Below the pieces are notes generated by a model, which was not told the origin of the DNA, made no database searches, and saw only the letters and a program-made list of their open reading frames with translations. A program made the position numbers and the translations under genes. Shown here piece by piece: positions 50,481 through 63,128 of a stretch of DNA of 64,000 nt. The DNA is from Channa striata (Eukaryota; Chordata; Actinopteri; Anabantiformes; Channidae): the NCBI GenBank assembly GCA_033026295.1, contig CM065183.1, positions 19,733,157 to 19,797,156 on the forward strand, written 5' to 3'. Each line of letters opens with the position of its first letter. Within the stretch, counting starts at the first letter, position 1.

Positions 50481-52679
50481 ATTGGAAAAGTGTTGACGCC
50501 TCCTGTGAAAATAACAGAATAGATAGGATAATAATAAAGACTGTGGTGGAGCAGAGCGGAGCAGGGGAGGAAGCTCATGGAGACGGGCTGGTTTTGGGTC
50601 TCATGTCTGGCTTACGCTGCTTGTTGTAGCTTCAAGTTGGAGAGATTACCAAAAATCTCCCATACAAACCCCCCTCAGATTTAGCTGGACATTGTTTTGT
50701 TTTGGGTTTTTTTTATTAAACAAAGACGGCAGAGATGGTAAATGTTAATGCCATATTCAGACTCTCAACTGAATCACAATTTGCACAACATTGTAGGACA
50801 CTAGGAATGAAGATGGGTGTTGGATGCAATAAGTGATCCTGCCGTCACTTTTTCTCCGAGATTTAGTGTGATGCTAATTGCGGTGCTTCCTATGTTGCTT
50901 GCATTGTGTTTTTACTCCTCGGTGGAAGAGAGTTGTCATTGGTTTTTCCCCACAAATCTTCCCTCAGTTTACCAGTTCTGTCTCCGCTTACTTCAGAGTA
51001 ACATCACTCTCTTTCAGCAAGCTCTGATTTATTGGGTATCACGGTGGAGTTTGTCACAACACGTCGGTTCTCGGGCCCAGTACCAGCAGAACTGTTTGTC
51101 TCCACAGTTGCCTAATTTGACACAGCAACGTGATGGCGACTGCATGTTGGCGTTTAACTCAAAGCTGCGGTGTGACCTCACACAGGGCGGGATGTCGGCT
51201 CTGTTGTCACATTTCGAATATGTGTTGCATGAACACGTTGTTTTTGTCTGTGAGCTCTCAGACAAACATTTTTTGGCCTTCGTGCAGTAAATCTCGCGTG
51301 TGATTAGTGGCGCGTAAACGAGAGCAAAGCTCCTCTCTGGACGACACGATGTTTTGGCTGCAGCTCAATGCTTCAGTGTCATTTCGAACATGTCAGGACT
51401 TATTGGGAAGATGAGTCCCCGAGTTTCATCAAAATCCAGTCGGCGCTGTCCGATGAATTCCATGTGACAGCTGTATGAATTCATAAATAATGTAGCACGC
51501 CCCTCAGGTTTATGAATGTAATTTTAAAATGCCTGTAGTCAGATGCAACACTTATCAACTTTAATCACATCTGACAAGGGAAGAAAAAACGGAATCCAAT
51601 CATTAGACCTAAATCAATTTATATTATCTTAGCCACAATTCTGTCGATAATCCAAAAAAAACCCGACATTCATCCACCAGTTTTTTTATGATCCAGTTAA
51701 AGAATTTGTTTACACATCAATGTCAGTGTCGAATGAAGTAATAAAACTCGGATGATCATTCTTTGGGAAATGTATTTACCAACTTTGATCAATACTACGG
51801 GACTAAAAGTACTAAAAGTACTCGGCGCTCTGGTGGTCGGCACCGCACACAAACTGCCAAACAAAACTCAGGTGTTCCACGATGGTAGAATGAGCCACCA
51901 AAGTCCTTCCCCGTAGTCAGAAACGTCCTGTCACCTAAATCCTTTTTTCACTTGCGTATCATGAAATTAAAACGGCTTTTTCATAGCACTTTGCTTTTCC
52001 TTGACTTTTTCTCTTTGGATAAAAGCATCAGCTTTAAATGTAAATTGACCTGCTGCATCACTTACCATCAATTTCTTAAGTCTCTTGTGAGTCACATAAC
52101 AGAAGCATAGCTTTAGTTTTTTCACGTTATAAGAGTAAATACATTTTACAGTGATATCAGTCTGTCACTTCATATCATTGTCTAGGTCCTCCTTAACCTG
52201 AAGTTCAGTTTGCCCTTCAGTATAATTTTGCAAAATCTCTGAAACATATTTTAAATTAGATATCAAATGAATGGGTAGTAAATCATAAAAATGCCTTTTA
52301 ATCATGTCTACGACGGTACCAACATGACACAGTTTTTATTTTAATGGGCTCATATGTGTATGTGCATATCCCCTGTCGTCATGCTTCGTGTCAGCTCCTC
52401 ATTTTTTGGTAAAAGTTGACATAGAGAAGAGCAAAAGCAGAAATCAGGAAGTAGCTGCAGATGCACTAGCTTCTGTTTAATCCAAACTAAAAGATCAAAA
52501 TTGGGATCAAAAGGACTTTGAGGAAATTACACATGCTCACATTTCAGTGGAATCTGTGCTTGTGTCATTCGCGCTTGATCTGGGGACGTCTCTTACAAAC
52601 GTGTACGTGAACCATCAACACCGAAAGATCAGATCTGACTGGAAGGGGACATAGCCTAACTTTTCTGTCTGTCTCGTAG
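50481..52679. other. No gene recognised; sequence leading to the gfra4 D1 exon
   Basis: Probable end of gfra4 intron 1. The 157-codon ORF at 50817-51290 has a hydrophobic start but no phase-1 donor at the right place and no family match. Confidence 0.5.
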
Positions 52680-52961
52680 GAGTCCCGCGTGTGGCGCTCT
52701 CCATGGGCGGGAGGGACTGCCTGCGCGCCGGAGACACCTGCTCCAGTGATGACACCTGCAGCCCACGACTGCGCACCCTCAGGCAGTGTGTGGCGGGGGA
52801 CGGCAGCGTGAAGCTGGGGCCCGGGGCGCGAAACCAGTGCGAAAACGCCATGACGGCGCTGCTGTCCACCCCTCTTCGTGGCTGCCAATGTAAACGAGGC
52901 ATGAAGAAGGAGAAGAACTGCCTGAGCATCTACTGGAGTCTGCACCAGTCTGTGCTGCACG
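52680..52961 (+). CDS. gfra4: gfra4 exon encoding cysteine-rich domain D1
   Basis: The exon has 282 bases. The acceptor AG is at 52678-52679 after a pyrimidine-rich tract, and the donor GTAAGA starts at 52962. It enters in phase 1 (one base supplied by the preceding exon) and leaves in phase 1. The translation holds eight cysteines in the GFR D1 pattern, beginning GGRDCLRAGDTC, then TLRQCVAG, and ending with the hallmark CKRGMKKEKNCL followed by IYWSLHQSV. CKRGMKKE is shared by GFRA1, GFRA2 and bird GFRA4. Mammalian GFRA4 is known to lack this domain, so its presence is the ancestral vertebrate form. The frame stays open beyond the donor to 53182, but the read-through is intronic and unrelated to the family. 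A GTG at 52691 is internal and is not a start. Confidence 0.93.
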
Positions 52962-55900
52962 GTAAGACCCCCATTAACTCCCGGACTCTGATGGAGGGGG
53001 GACGGGCAGATACAGTATGTTTCATGCTGCCCATTACACAGGATTCATGCTCAAAACAACATCCCACACTAATATACATCAATAAAAAGCATCAAGTATC
53101 AAAAATGGTTAAAACAGAGCCTGTGATTCCTCTTGTTTCCACCCACCCTCATTGCATTTGCTCACGTCTGTTATTTATTTAATTCCTTTGCTTTTGATAC
53201 AGTTACAGTTCAAATCTGTGCATAAACGCAGACTTTAAGGCCCAGAGCCTTGAGTTTCCTGCAAGTCAAGCGGGAATGTTAAAAGATATGACTCGGGGAT
53301 GATAAACAAATACTGATGTTCAACATGAATTAGCAAGGCTGGAGGAAACACGCAAAAACCATTTGTGAAGTATTTAATAATACTACATTTTAAAAATGCT
53401 GTTTGTGAAGCATTTAGCAGTATTTTGGAACCACCTAAAACTAAAGTGTATGTCAATTATTCGCTATTTAGTTTGAGCAGGAGCCTTAAGCATGTATTTA
53501 GTCATCTGCAGCCTTAGCTGCCTCATAGCTGGCCTAGATTTGATTTCAGCATTACATTTTTAGACTTGTAGGTTACGCACATTGCATTGTAACCCTCTTT
53601 AACAGGAAGGAACTCCAGGGATCGATGTATTATAAAAACGCTGCAGCTTTATTGGATTTCTGTGTTCCACATATCACATTGATATCCTAACCAAATTCCT
53701 GTAGAGCATTTTAAGAACAACCGTGAACGTTCACAGCTAACACTGACCCTGCACACCAACGTGTTGCTCAAGTCCGTATCTAACAACGAACATGCAAGCG
53801 CAAGGCAACGTGACACATGACTCATGACACATGAGCACGACTGTTGGAAAGGACAAAGTAGATACAAAAAAAATTCGAGGATTTTTAACTTTCACTTATT
53901 AGGCAAACATAATATGTAATGCAAAATTAGCTGTTGTAAATGTTCTGTCGTCAGAGATTAAGCTAATTTTTATTGAATTATCAACTGAGATGCAAACTTT
54001 TTCACTCTTGTTTAACGCAAATAAAATGACATTACACTGAATCTGGACTTAGGTTGATGCAAAATTTTTACTATCAAGTTACAAGTTCTTTCACCATCAA
54101 AAATAACAAGGAAAGTTCTAAAAAAAATTACTAAGTTTGCATCCCCCTATTAAATTAAGTAAACATTTCTCATTGATGGCATTTCAACATAAAAGGGTGC
54201 AAATACAAAAACGAGAGACGCAAATTATTTGGCGTTGTCATGACAGCAGAAACTAATCTCCCCTCTGTGTTGGCAGGACTCAGCCTGGTGGAGAGCTACC
54301 CGTACGAACCAGAAGAGAGAGGCACCGACTACGTTCGTCTGGCCTCCATCGCAGCAGGTGACCGGGTCGAGCTGCCGCCTCGCACGTGCTTCCTCTGCTG
54401 CTGCATTTACTCGCTGTTGAGCTATTTACACAGTCCAAATTAATTTCATTTCACCCTCCTAAAACTAAATTACAGTATGCGATAGTGAGGGAGCAAATGT
54501 AGATGTCACTGCATCATTTTGACAGACAGGTTGATAAGAGGGTGGGTTTGCAAAGGGTTAGACGACTCGCAGCCCACGCTTTTCTTCTGTGTTGCCTCTG
54601 AGCCTGTGGGCACGCCGCAGGGCTGGTATGTGCTGCTGTTCGCCCCAGAGGCATCGATTAATTACCCATTTATTTTGAGGCAGCTAGAAGCAGCACAACT
54701 GCACATTTATTTTTTCAACTTATAGGTTTAGAAAAGGCTGCACGTGAGCGAGGAGTTAAAGTTTTTCCAACGGAGACGACAGAAAGTCAAGTGTTTTGTT
54801 TTCTTCAACAGCAATTATATTCTGAGTGAGGCTGAGACGGAGTGTGTGAAACTTACATAATGACTTAAATGAACTGATTAGTATAGAAGGCGTTCATGCA
54901 TGCCTTGCAGTATAATGATAAATGCCTTAGACTCATTCAAGAAAAAAAACGAAGTTGAAACAAGTGGATAATTACAAGTCAAAGGGAGGACACAGCTTTA
55001 CTTATACATTCAAATACGATGTGTTTTTTTTCCACGCCGAAGCCTAAAACGCTAAGAGCTATTTAAATATAATGTGGTATCTCAAATGCAAGAACATGGT
55101 GAGATTAGAACCTTTAATTATACCAGCAGCTCTATGTCTACATCATCTTTGGAACATGCATTATTTCACATACGTGAAGGATTTCTTTTTTCTTTTTTTT
55201 TTATATTCTCCGAAATAGGTTGCATGTGCTTATTTGATAAAACAGAGTTAGATTTGATGCACAGTGAATTCATTTTAATGCACAATATACTATGTTGCTG
55301 GGCTTTCCTTATTGCAAAATAAGATTTGATTTTAATCTATCCTTATGATCATACAGTTCTTCTGGGTCGTTTTGCATGTTGGCAGCACCTAATGGTGTCG
55401 GAGAACCAGATTCAAATAATAATTTTATGGTTTAAAACCCAAAGTAATGCAAAGTGGCAGTAGGGCCTTGGATATTTTCTTTTTCTCCCACTGGGGTGAG
55501 AGAGGCGAATGATGCCACAGTAGGTATGAAGCCAGTTTGCAGAAGATCCTGAAACTTGAGTTCTACAATGTTGAAGGCACGTGCATGACAGGTTTGTTTT
55601 ACTCGTGCATCTATTTAACAATGTGCACGGGACCCGGTTAAAGATGAGCTCTAGTTTATTTTAACCTGGGTTGGATTTTCATTGTTTATATTGTTACATC
55701 CCTCTAATTTCCGAAGTCTGACAGGGCAAATAATAATCTGAGCAGGCAGACAATCAGCACGTTGTTTAACATGTCAGTTTTATTTATAGAGCACTTTTTA
55801 AAACTCGCACTACAGTGTTTCATACCAATGTAGGCAAGTAAAAAAGGCGTGTAAAATAATCAAAGGTTAAGTTACTGTCAAACCAAATGCCTGGATTCTT

Positions 55901-58900
55901 CGCATCGCGCTCTAACAGGGGACCAGTACGTAGAGGTTACGGTCTGTTTCGCCACATGCTGCGGAACAATAGCGACAGTCTCCGCCTTTCGAGCCATCCA
56001 GCTTCTAATCTCACACAGGCAGCCATGTAAAGAATTCAGCATGTCATGATCAGAGACCTTGACAGGCAGATGCAGCTGCGATGATGATCTGCAGAACAGT
56101 GATAGAAACAACGTGTCTACAAATGTGTGCAAGGGAAAAACACTGTCGAAAGAGAATCAAATGCTATAAAATTCTCTTTCGTTATTTTCTTTCTAAAATA
56201 TTTTCGATGAGCTTCTTGAATTGGCAACACAATCGTCCTGAAGTGCAGTAAATTCAGAAGTTTTTCAAACCTCTTCACTTTTTCCATGCTGGTATGTTGC
56301 AGCGTGATATTACAGTTGCCCTTTTTTTTGTCTGATTAATCTACATTCAGTCTCCCATAACAACTCCCTAAATCCCAATCCAAGTTTGCAGAGCTTGTTG
56401 CTTCATACCCAAAAAGACTCGGGGCTGTAATTGCTGCCAAAGGTGCTTCAACAAAGTCCTGTTTTCACTGTGTCACTATGGGGAACTCAGTGTCGATTAA
56501 TGAGAACCTTAGGGTGCAACATGACAAAATTGAAAAAAGCAAATGGGGGGGGGGGTCCTGAATTGACCTTTACAGGTGCAACCCCTGCACAAAGCATTGG
56601 ACGTCTCCATGTTCTCCTCCTCCTCCCATCCATCCATCCTCCTCTTCAGAAGATCAGTGGAAAGTTTTCTGATGCGTTTAATTGGCCTCCAAAATCTGAG
56701 CTTTGTCTTTAATTTGCAACGTTTCTATTAATTGTCACAATTGAGCAGCACAGATAAACCAGAAGTAGCTCAGCAAAATCCATTGGACGTTCACAAGACA
56801 ACAGAGATTTCTCACTTATTTTAAAGCAAACTAGGTATAATTGTCGTTTAGGAATCTTCTTAACGCGCTCGCCGGCTATTTTCGAAGCCACTATGAACTG
56901 TGCAGTGAACTGCACCGTGCATGATCCCCAGAAAATCTTCAGACATGCTGTAAAATTCAATCAAATCAATTTTCTTTGAACGTGTTTGGCATGAATGATC
57001 CCAGATTAGGAAAAATAGAATAAACTCCTCAGCTGTTTGTGGTGGACTCTCGGTGGAGTCCTTCAGTTTGTCTGAAGGACTCCACCACTCAGATCTCCTT
57101 TAACATGCTCGATCATATGTTTTATGACCTTGTACATAAGCTGCTTATTAAAACAACACCACTTCTTCTAATCCGCTTTGAACTTCGCTGCTCAGACTCC
57201 CTTGTAAATTTCACTCCAGCGACTCCACGGGAGGTCAGAGTTGACATCCACGCCGCGCATCTCGACAAGTCGACTGCCAAAACAACAGAGACATGATTAA
57301 TGGATGTTTTTCCGCCCTTATAGCATCTCTCCCTTAAACAGAGTAATCACCCTTTTCAAAGAAGCCGGCAGCAGCAACAGCTCATCATATTCCAAGGAGT
57401 ATTTCAAATAACAGAGTACTTCACCCTTTACTAATCAGTGGTCATAAGAATGTGCCTCTGTTTAAAGGATAAATTGGAGGATTTTCTAAATGAGCAGCAT
57501 TTTAAAACCATTAATGTCAGTCTGCATCCTGGATTAGCTTGTTTGCTTGTACCGAAGACCACCACTGTTGTCTAAAATGGATTATAAGACCCCAGTAAGA
57601 CACAAAAGTCATTCAAAACCTCATTCCACAACACTTGGTTGAGACATAAAAGAAAAAGTTAAATTTCCCAAATGCTCTGAATTGACTTCCTGAGTGAGAT
57701 CTCTGGGTAGGATTGTGGTCATTTAGAGCATTGGGTGGAATATCTTGGTGGGAGAGACGTGGCCCCCAATGGAGCGGAGATTCTGACTGATGTATTGAAA
57801 TCACTTTTGGACAGCAGCACAGACGAACCAGCACAATCTCATTCCACAGCGTCAGATATTGATATTAGTCCTAAGGCATCAAATTGCGCCACTTTTGGCA
57901 TCAGCATTGGAGGCTCCAGGAGAAAAACTGCGCTGGGGTTTGAAAAAACACGTTCAGGGTTACGTTAACAGGAGACACGGGTTGGGGTTAGGCATAAAAG
58001 AGTGACAGCGTCACAAACCTACTTCCTCCCTATAGTAACCGCGTGCACCACGTTGTGTTACGGTCGCTAATAAAGCCAGCAATGGCTCGTGCTAGAGGTG
58101 AACCCTGGTCTCCTGTGGAAAAGTCCTGTGTCTCGTGACCCCGCACCACCCCGTCCACCTCCTACAATCAAAAATTAAAGTGTCAGGCTTTCTATAAATC
58201 GCTGACGCAAACGGGCACCTTGAGGCAGATGGGACCGGACAAAGTGGTGCTTTTCGCCGCTCTGGGAATGAGAGCAGCCTGGTTGCAGACTGACAGATAT
58301 TCAGCACGAGTACAAGCAGTTGGTTTTAGCAGTCTATATAAACAAGATTAACTTAGAAACTGACCAGAGTTATTCTTTAAATACATCAGATGTTTGAGCG
58401 GAGCGGAATATTTAATGCATCATTGGTCTGTGGGACAGGTTGTTTTTCCCTGCTTGGATTTCCTTCTTAATCCGTCTTGCTTCTAAAGCAAATGCCCACA
58501 GTTTGTTTCCTTTGGCTCAGTGATACATCACGTTGGTCTCAAGTTCTGCAAAGCAATGAAGAAACCTGCACTTGGGATCTGAAACTATACCGTAAACTAT
58601 TGAGCAGAGCTTTAATTTGAGGGGGCTTAAATCTATGTTGGGCAAACAGCGTTGAAGTTCCAGTCTCTTCGTTGTCCTACTGCAAAGATCAAAATTTCAT
58701 ACAGTATGTGCATTATTCAAACAATATAAAGGCTTCACTTATTTATATACAGACAGATCAACGTTACACTAACTTATAGCCCAATGAGCTGCAAGCTTTT
58801 GCAGGCTGTATGTTATCCGTGAGGGCACAAAATGTCTGCGTAGTCCTCCCTGCACCCCACTGCTGCTTGTTAACTTTATGGGTGCACAGTAATATTTGTG

Positions 58901-61900
58901 GGCAACTTAAATCACTGTATGAACACTTTTATCTACTGTTCTCCCATCCCAGTAGGTGGACAGAGAAAGCGCAATAATCAGGGATTTTCTTAGAAAAGTG
59001 AGGAGATTCAAGGGCGATGACTTCAATATTAATGGCCAATGCAGAAAAGTTTAAAATAAAAGTTGTGTGAGGAATGTTTTACAGCATCAGATTCTTTTTT
59101 TTGTAAAGTGTAAATTCTGTACCTTAGCCCCAGTCACCTTATATTTAGCTTCTCTGTGCTGGTGTAAATGTAAATGTTCTGCAGCCAAAGCAGCAGAATG
59201 TGTCACTGCACTGTAGATTTAAAATTCAGATCTGCGATGATGAATATTACAAGTGTGTGAAAGCACGCTGAAGGATGAGTGCACTCAGCCTCAGGTGGCT
59301 CCAGTGTGGAACAGCTGTGGTTGCACTGGGCAGAGGTGTAAATGTGCGTAAGAATGTGAAGCAGAATGTTCCTGGATAAGAGCATGCACGCTCAGCAAGT
59401 CTCCGCTGAATAAATAATGTCCCAGAAAAGACAAAATGACAAACTCTTTACATGGGAACTTACAGTATGTGCATGTTCTCTTTCCCACACATGTGGATGA
59501 AATTTGTCATCCCACCCTGTAGTTTCTCCAGGTCCTCCCGTCCTTTCCCCACCCCCCATCCCCCACCCCCCTTAGCTGCTTAGCAGTTGAGTTGGGAATA
59601 ACCTATGCTTTTTGAAGGGTTGTTAGCTTGCTCTCTGAGGCCATTCATATTTTATTTGACAGCTTGGTGAGAGCCGAACTCACCAGGAGACACGACTACA
59701 GGCAGTTTACAAACTAATGAGCGGGGCTATCTGCCAGAGGAGCTGAGCGTCATCATGGCCGTATTGACTGGGAGTTCGCTTGGGGGGGCAAAAAACACAC
59801 ACACGATGATGGATTGGGAAATAATGCGGCCAGAAAAAGATGGTTATGAAAGGGGGCTTTGCATTGCCTCCACGGAGCAGGCTCATTACCGAAGAAGTCA
59901 GAGAGAGTACGGGCACTGAGGGAGGCAGAGATGGACAACGTTGAGGGGAAGGATGGATGGAGGAGCAGGGAGGAGACGGCTGAATCAAGGGTGATGGCAG
60001 CGCCGAGAGTGGCAGGCACTCAGCAAGACGGCAAGGTGGCGGGGGGGGCGGGGGCTTCAGGTGAGTGAGGGATGGACCCAGATGTAGGAAAGATGGATAT
60101 ATTGGTGAAGAGGAAGGAGCAGTAATTACAGGCCCTGTTGTGCAGTTGTAGAGATGGAGGAGCTGCTTTTTCAGCGCTGCCACTCTGCATTAACCCAGCA
60201 GAATGAAATATTCAGCCATTAGGCCTCAGCTGAAACACATCCAGTGCCCGGGCTCATGCAACATTAAAACCACCATTTATGTTGTATTCATTACAAGGAG
60301 GCCTATTACATATAATCATGACTTTGGTTTAGTTTGTACGTCTGTAAATGCAACACTACATCTAGTCTAGAGGTGAGACCGGCAAGTCAATACCGTCTCC
60401 AATTAGGCCTTGAAATCGCTGGTAAACATTGCCTGGGATTTGATTTTCCCATCTGTGTCTCCTAGAGTCTGAAGTGACGACGGTGAACCGCTGCCTGGAC
60501 GCTGCCAAGGCGTGTAACATAGATGAGACGTGTCAGAAGCTTCGTACGGAATACGTCTCGGCCTGCATCCAGCCGTCGGCCCGCTCAGGGCCGTGCAACC
60601 GACCAAAATGCAACAAGGCGCTGCGGAAGTTCTTCGACCGCGTCCCCCCCGACTACACTCATGAGCTGCTGTTCTGCCCGTGCACTGACACGGCCTGTGC
60701 GGAGCGCCGCAGGCAAACCATTGTGCCGTCGTGCTCCTACGAAGACAAGGAGAAGCCCAACTGCCTGGCTCAGCTGCGGATCTGCAAGGCAGACTACGTG
60801 TGCAGGTAGAAACTACAACGGTTGTCTTGCATGTTGGCTGCTACCAAGAATACCTAACGCTGAATTTCCTAAGTTTGCATTTCATGATTTACTGGGCTGA
60901 AATTTCAGGAACTGTGGCTTGGGTTAAAGAATCACAAAGGTGTTTTTGCATGTTTTAGCTCAGTTACTGCAAAAATAGTTGAGAGTGCTCGAAAACTCTG
61001 AATGTTTTTGACAGGTAAAGGCCGGAGAAACACTTTAGCCTATGAAGTTCCAGTGTTGAACCTGCTGAAAACATTTGCCCAAGGTTACTGACAGTTTAAG
61101 CATCTTGTTTAATCCACCGGCTCTCGAGAAATATCTGCTGCTTCACGTCTGGTTAAATGTTTGACCAGCTTCACTAGCCACTTGTTTACTTTGCCTCTCT
61201 GACATTTTCTTAGACGGGTTCTCTACAATTGATTTGTGTACGCTTGAGGAATAGTGTGAGAGGAAACCAAACCGCCTGCACAAGCAACGCCACAAACACA
61301 GGCTGCTATATCACCAATGACATTGTAGAACCAAGACTGGAGCTGGTAGTTTCTTACTTTTTTTTTTTTTTTTTTTTTTGTCAAGAGGCAGAAAACACAA
61401 ATGCACAAGTGTAAGATTGAGTTTCCGAGTGTATTTGTTTAGATCTGCTTTGGTCTCCACCAAGTCATTGGACACGCAGTTCGATTTCAGATGCCAGATG
61501 CTTTTTTTCTAGAAATATGATCACTTTGACATTTATAGAACAAATTTCCAACAAAACGTTTCCTGTTTTTGAGTATGAATGCAGCCCTCAGCTGCATCTT
61601 TACGGTTTTCTTCAGTACGAGCTTTGCTGATGTGGTGGCTGTGCACGGTGACTTTTAGACAGGACGATAAATGGAACTGTGTATCTTGGAAGATAGGTCT
61701 AGCTGGTATGATATGTTCATTTAGATTTAATTAGTCAGCTGTGTTTAATGAATTCAGTTGTTGTACTCATTAACTGGGTTTAATTAGTTCAATTAAATTC
61801 CCGCATTCATTTTCTGGGGGAAGGAGCCAGGCAACAAGCAGCCCTGTGGAAAAAAAAAATATTATTAGAATGGCCATTATCACTTGGGATTCACACATGA

Positions 61901-63128
61901 CTTTCCTGCCAAAGAGCTCAGAAATTATTTATTAACATAAGCCCATGACATTATCGGGATCACTAAATACTTTTCAGAACACTGACCCTCTGCCCAAGTA
62001 GGTATATTTATTCCGAATAAAATCCCTGTGGATAGAAGACGCTAAGATTTCAGTCTGATCCGAATAGATTTTAAACGTCCAATCAAAAAACTAACAAGGT
62101 CCTGTGATATCATTAAAATTCCGAGCGTGTAGTTCTCTCCGTCACCAGAGACGTAAAACACGGAGTTCTCCGATCCATCCAGTCAGCCTCCACTCTGTGA
62201 TGCCGTCACCAGCATTTAATCTAGTTCCTCTTCAAATGTCAGGAAGACAAAGGGCTTCATCTGTCACGGCTATCGATCAGGCATTATTCTCCAACACCGC
62301 CCCGATGGGTAGAGCGTCTCAAGGCCCCCGCGTGGCCCCGGCAATTCCACGCCAGTCAGCTGGCATTAACCGGCAGCCTGCGGAGGACGCCTTCACTTAG
62401 TGCCCGGCCTATGAGTTTTACGCACATCATTACAATGACATGACAAATGAGGGCAGAGCGCGGCGTTGCACCGCCCCGTGGGGATCCCGTTGCAAATGGC
62501 AATCGACGGGGGCTGATGATATGATATGATTGCTGCGATAGCCTTGTATGACGGCGATGATGAGACTTGATGTCTGGGCGGCTGGCAGGAAAGGTGAAGG
62601 AGGCAAGGCAGAGACTGGCTGTGGGAGGAAGTATTTATATGGAAGATCCATATTTGTCTAATCTGCTCACAGCCAGGCCTGCCAGACAGCACCCACAGTA
62701 TTTAGAGAGCAAAGCCAAGGCCTATCTTTGCCCCTCATTGACTCTTTACAGCCTGGCAGCCTTCCAGAAGCTGACAGGTTGGAAGGAGGAAGAGGGATGA
62801 ATGTCATCAGGGGTGACTGGAGGGGGGGGGTTAAAGTGCTGCAGAGCAAAGGATCTTGAAGGCGACGCAGGATCAAGGGCAGGCGGATGAGAATAGTGGA
62901 TTTTAGATCTACAGCTGTCATTGGGAGAAGGCAGCGGTACCAGCCGGCCCCCTGCGACACGATGTGTGCAGCAGCCAAGCGTGAGTAAATGATGGATGCC
63001 GTGTTATTGGTCCCACAGGTCTCGCTGGGCACAGTTCCAGTACGATTGCCAACCCTCTGAGCAGAGCGCCAGTGGCTGCAAGCAGGAGAACTACGGAGCA
63101 TGCCTACTTGCGTACACCGGCCTGATAG
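52680..63128 (+). CDS. gfra4: gfra4, GDNF family receptor alpha-4 (partial gene, four internal exons)
   Basis: This is the span of a spliced gene encoding a GPI-anchored GDNF-family co-receptor that presents ligand to the RET tyrosine kinase at the neuronal surface (family knowledge). Four exons join into one open frame of 271 codons, and every junction has a GT donor, an AG acceptor and compatible phase. The protein carries D1, the linker, complete D2 and the first part of D3. Segments such as KLGPGARNQC, DYVRLASIAA, FFDRVPPDYTHELLFCPC and ACLLAYTGLIG resemble chicken GFRA4 more than GFRA1 or GFRA2, which is why I chose this paralogue. The signal-peptide exon, the rest of D3 and the C-terminal GPI signal are not seen. 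D1-bearing family members are usually 400-470 residues, so a little over half is present. Teleosts can carry two gfra4 copies, and I cannot tell which this is. Confidence 0.9.
52962..54276 (+). other. gfra4: gfra4 intron between D1 and linker exons
   Basis: AT-rich intron of 1.3 kb with GT-AG ends. I see no coding exon or recognised repeat in it. Confidence 0.85.
54277..54357 (+). CDS. gfra4: gfra4 short linker exon between D1 and D2
   Basis: This 81-base exon has its acceptor AG at 54275-54276 and its donor GTGACC from 54358, phase 1 in and phase 1 out. It encodes LSLVESYPYEPEERG and then TDYVRLASIAA. The SPYEP-like segment marks the D1-D2 linker throughout the family, and DYVRLASI is close to chicken GFRA4, whereas GFRA1 and GFRA2 have RLSDIFR here. 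The exon follows a 1.3-kb intron and precedes a 6.1-kb one. The exact donor is well supported because it keeps the frame into the next exon. Confidence 0.88.
57052..57086. repeat. Perfect 15-bp hairpin in gfra4 intron
   Basis: GGTGGAGTCCTTCAG and CTGAAGGACTCCACC are exact reverse complements around the 5-base loop TTTGT. Confidence 0.9.
57830..58180 (+). repeat. Probable teleost dispersed repeat in gfra4 intron
   Basis: GACACGGGTTGGGGTTAGGC, ACTTCCTCCCTATAGTAACC, CGTGCACCACGTTGTGTTAC and GTGAACCCTGGTCTCCTGTG look like a recurring fish repeat of the GTTAGGGTTAGG-containing kind. The CpG content is high for an intron. There is no coding capacity. Confidence 0.45.
60466..60805 (+). CDS. gfra4: gfra4 exon encoding cysteine-rich domain D2 (ligand-binding domain)
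   Basis: This 340-base exon has its acceptor AG at 60464-60465 and its donor GTAGAA from 60806, entering in phase 1 and leaving in phase 2. The next possible acceptor, two bases later, would create an immediate stop, so 60466 is the start. The translation runs from VNRCLDAAKACN through ALRKFFDRVPPDYTHELLFC to ERRRQTIVPSCSYEDKEKPN and ends CKADYVCR. It has 13 cysteines, as expected for D2. In the family, D2 makes the main contact with GDNF-type ligands, and the RRRQTI segment is part of that surface (known for GFRA1). No expected residue appears to be lost. Base composition is clearly more GC-rich than the flanking introns. Confidence 0.94.
60806..63018 (+). other. gfra4: gfra4 intron between D2 and D3 exons
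   Basis: A 2.2-kb intron. It holds a 22-base T run near 61358-61379 and an AT-rich stretch at 61715-61800 with repeated AATTAG/TTAATGA-type motifs. No coding potential was recognised. Confidence 0.82.
61358..61379. repeat. T homopolymer
   Basis: About 22 consecutive T bases. Confidence 0.9.
63019..63128 (+). CDS. gfra4: gfra4 exon encoding the start of cysteine-rich domain D3
   Basis: This 110-base exon has its acceptor AG at 63017-63018 and its donor GTAAGA from 63129. It enters in phase 2: its first G completes an arginine codon begun in the D2 exon, giving CRSRWAQFQYDCQPS across the junction. It leaves in phase 1. The encoded segment ends ENYGACLLAYTGLIG, matching the family pattern YxxCLLAYTGxIG that precedes TPNYID in the next exon. 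That next exon is not found in the remaining 872 bases, so the gene continues past the window. Confidence 0.9.

Larger units (their letters stand above)
54358..60465 (+). other. gfra4: gfra4 intron between linker and D2 exons
   Basis: A 6.1-kb intron with GT-AG ends. It contains a perfect hairpin at 57052-57086, a G run at 56545-56555, a probable dispersed repeat at about 57830-58180, and a purine-rich GA tract at about 59880-60050. No other exon was recognised. Confidence 0.82.

Noticed and set aside
50817..51290. 157-codon ORF with hydrophobic start
   Set aside because: No recognised domain, no splice signals matching gfra4 phase, and AT-rich intron-like composition.
52565..52960. 131-codon minus-strand ORF
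   Set aside because: It is the antisense shadow of the GC-rich D1 exon and has no family resemblance.
52691..53182. 163-codon ORF as a whole gene
   Set aside because: It is the D1 exon read through its donor into the intron, and its apparent start is an internal GTG.
59707..60183. 158-codon proline/serine-rich minus-strand ORF
   Set aside because: It comes from a purine-rich low-complexity tract in a gfra4 intron, with no domain or splice support.
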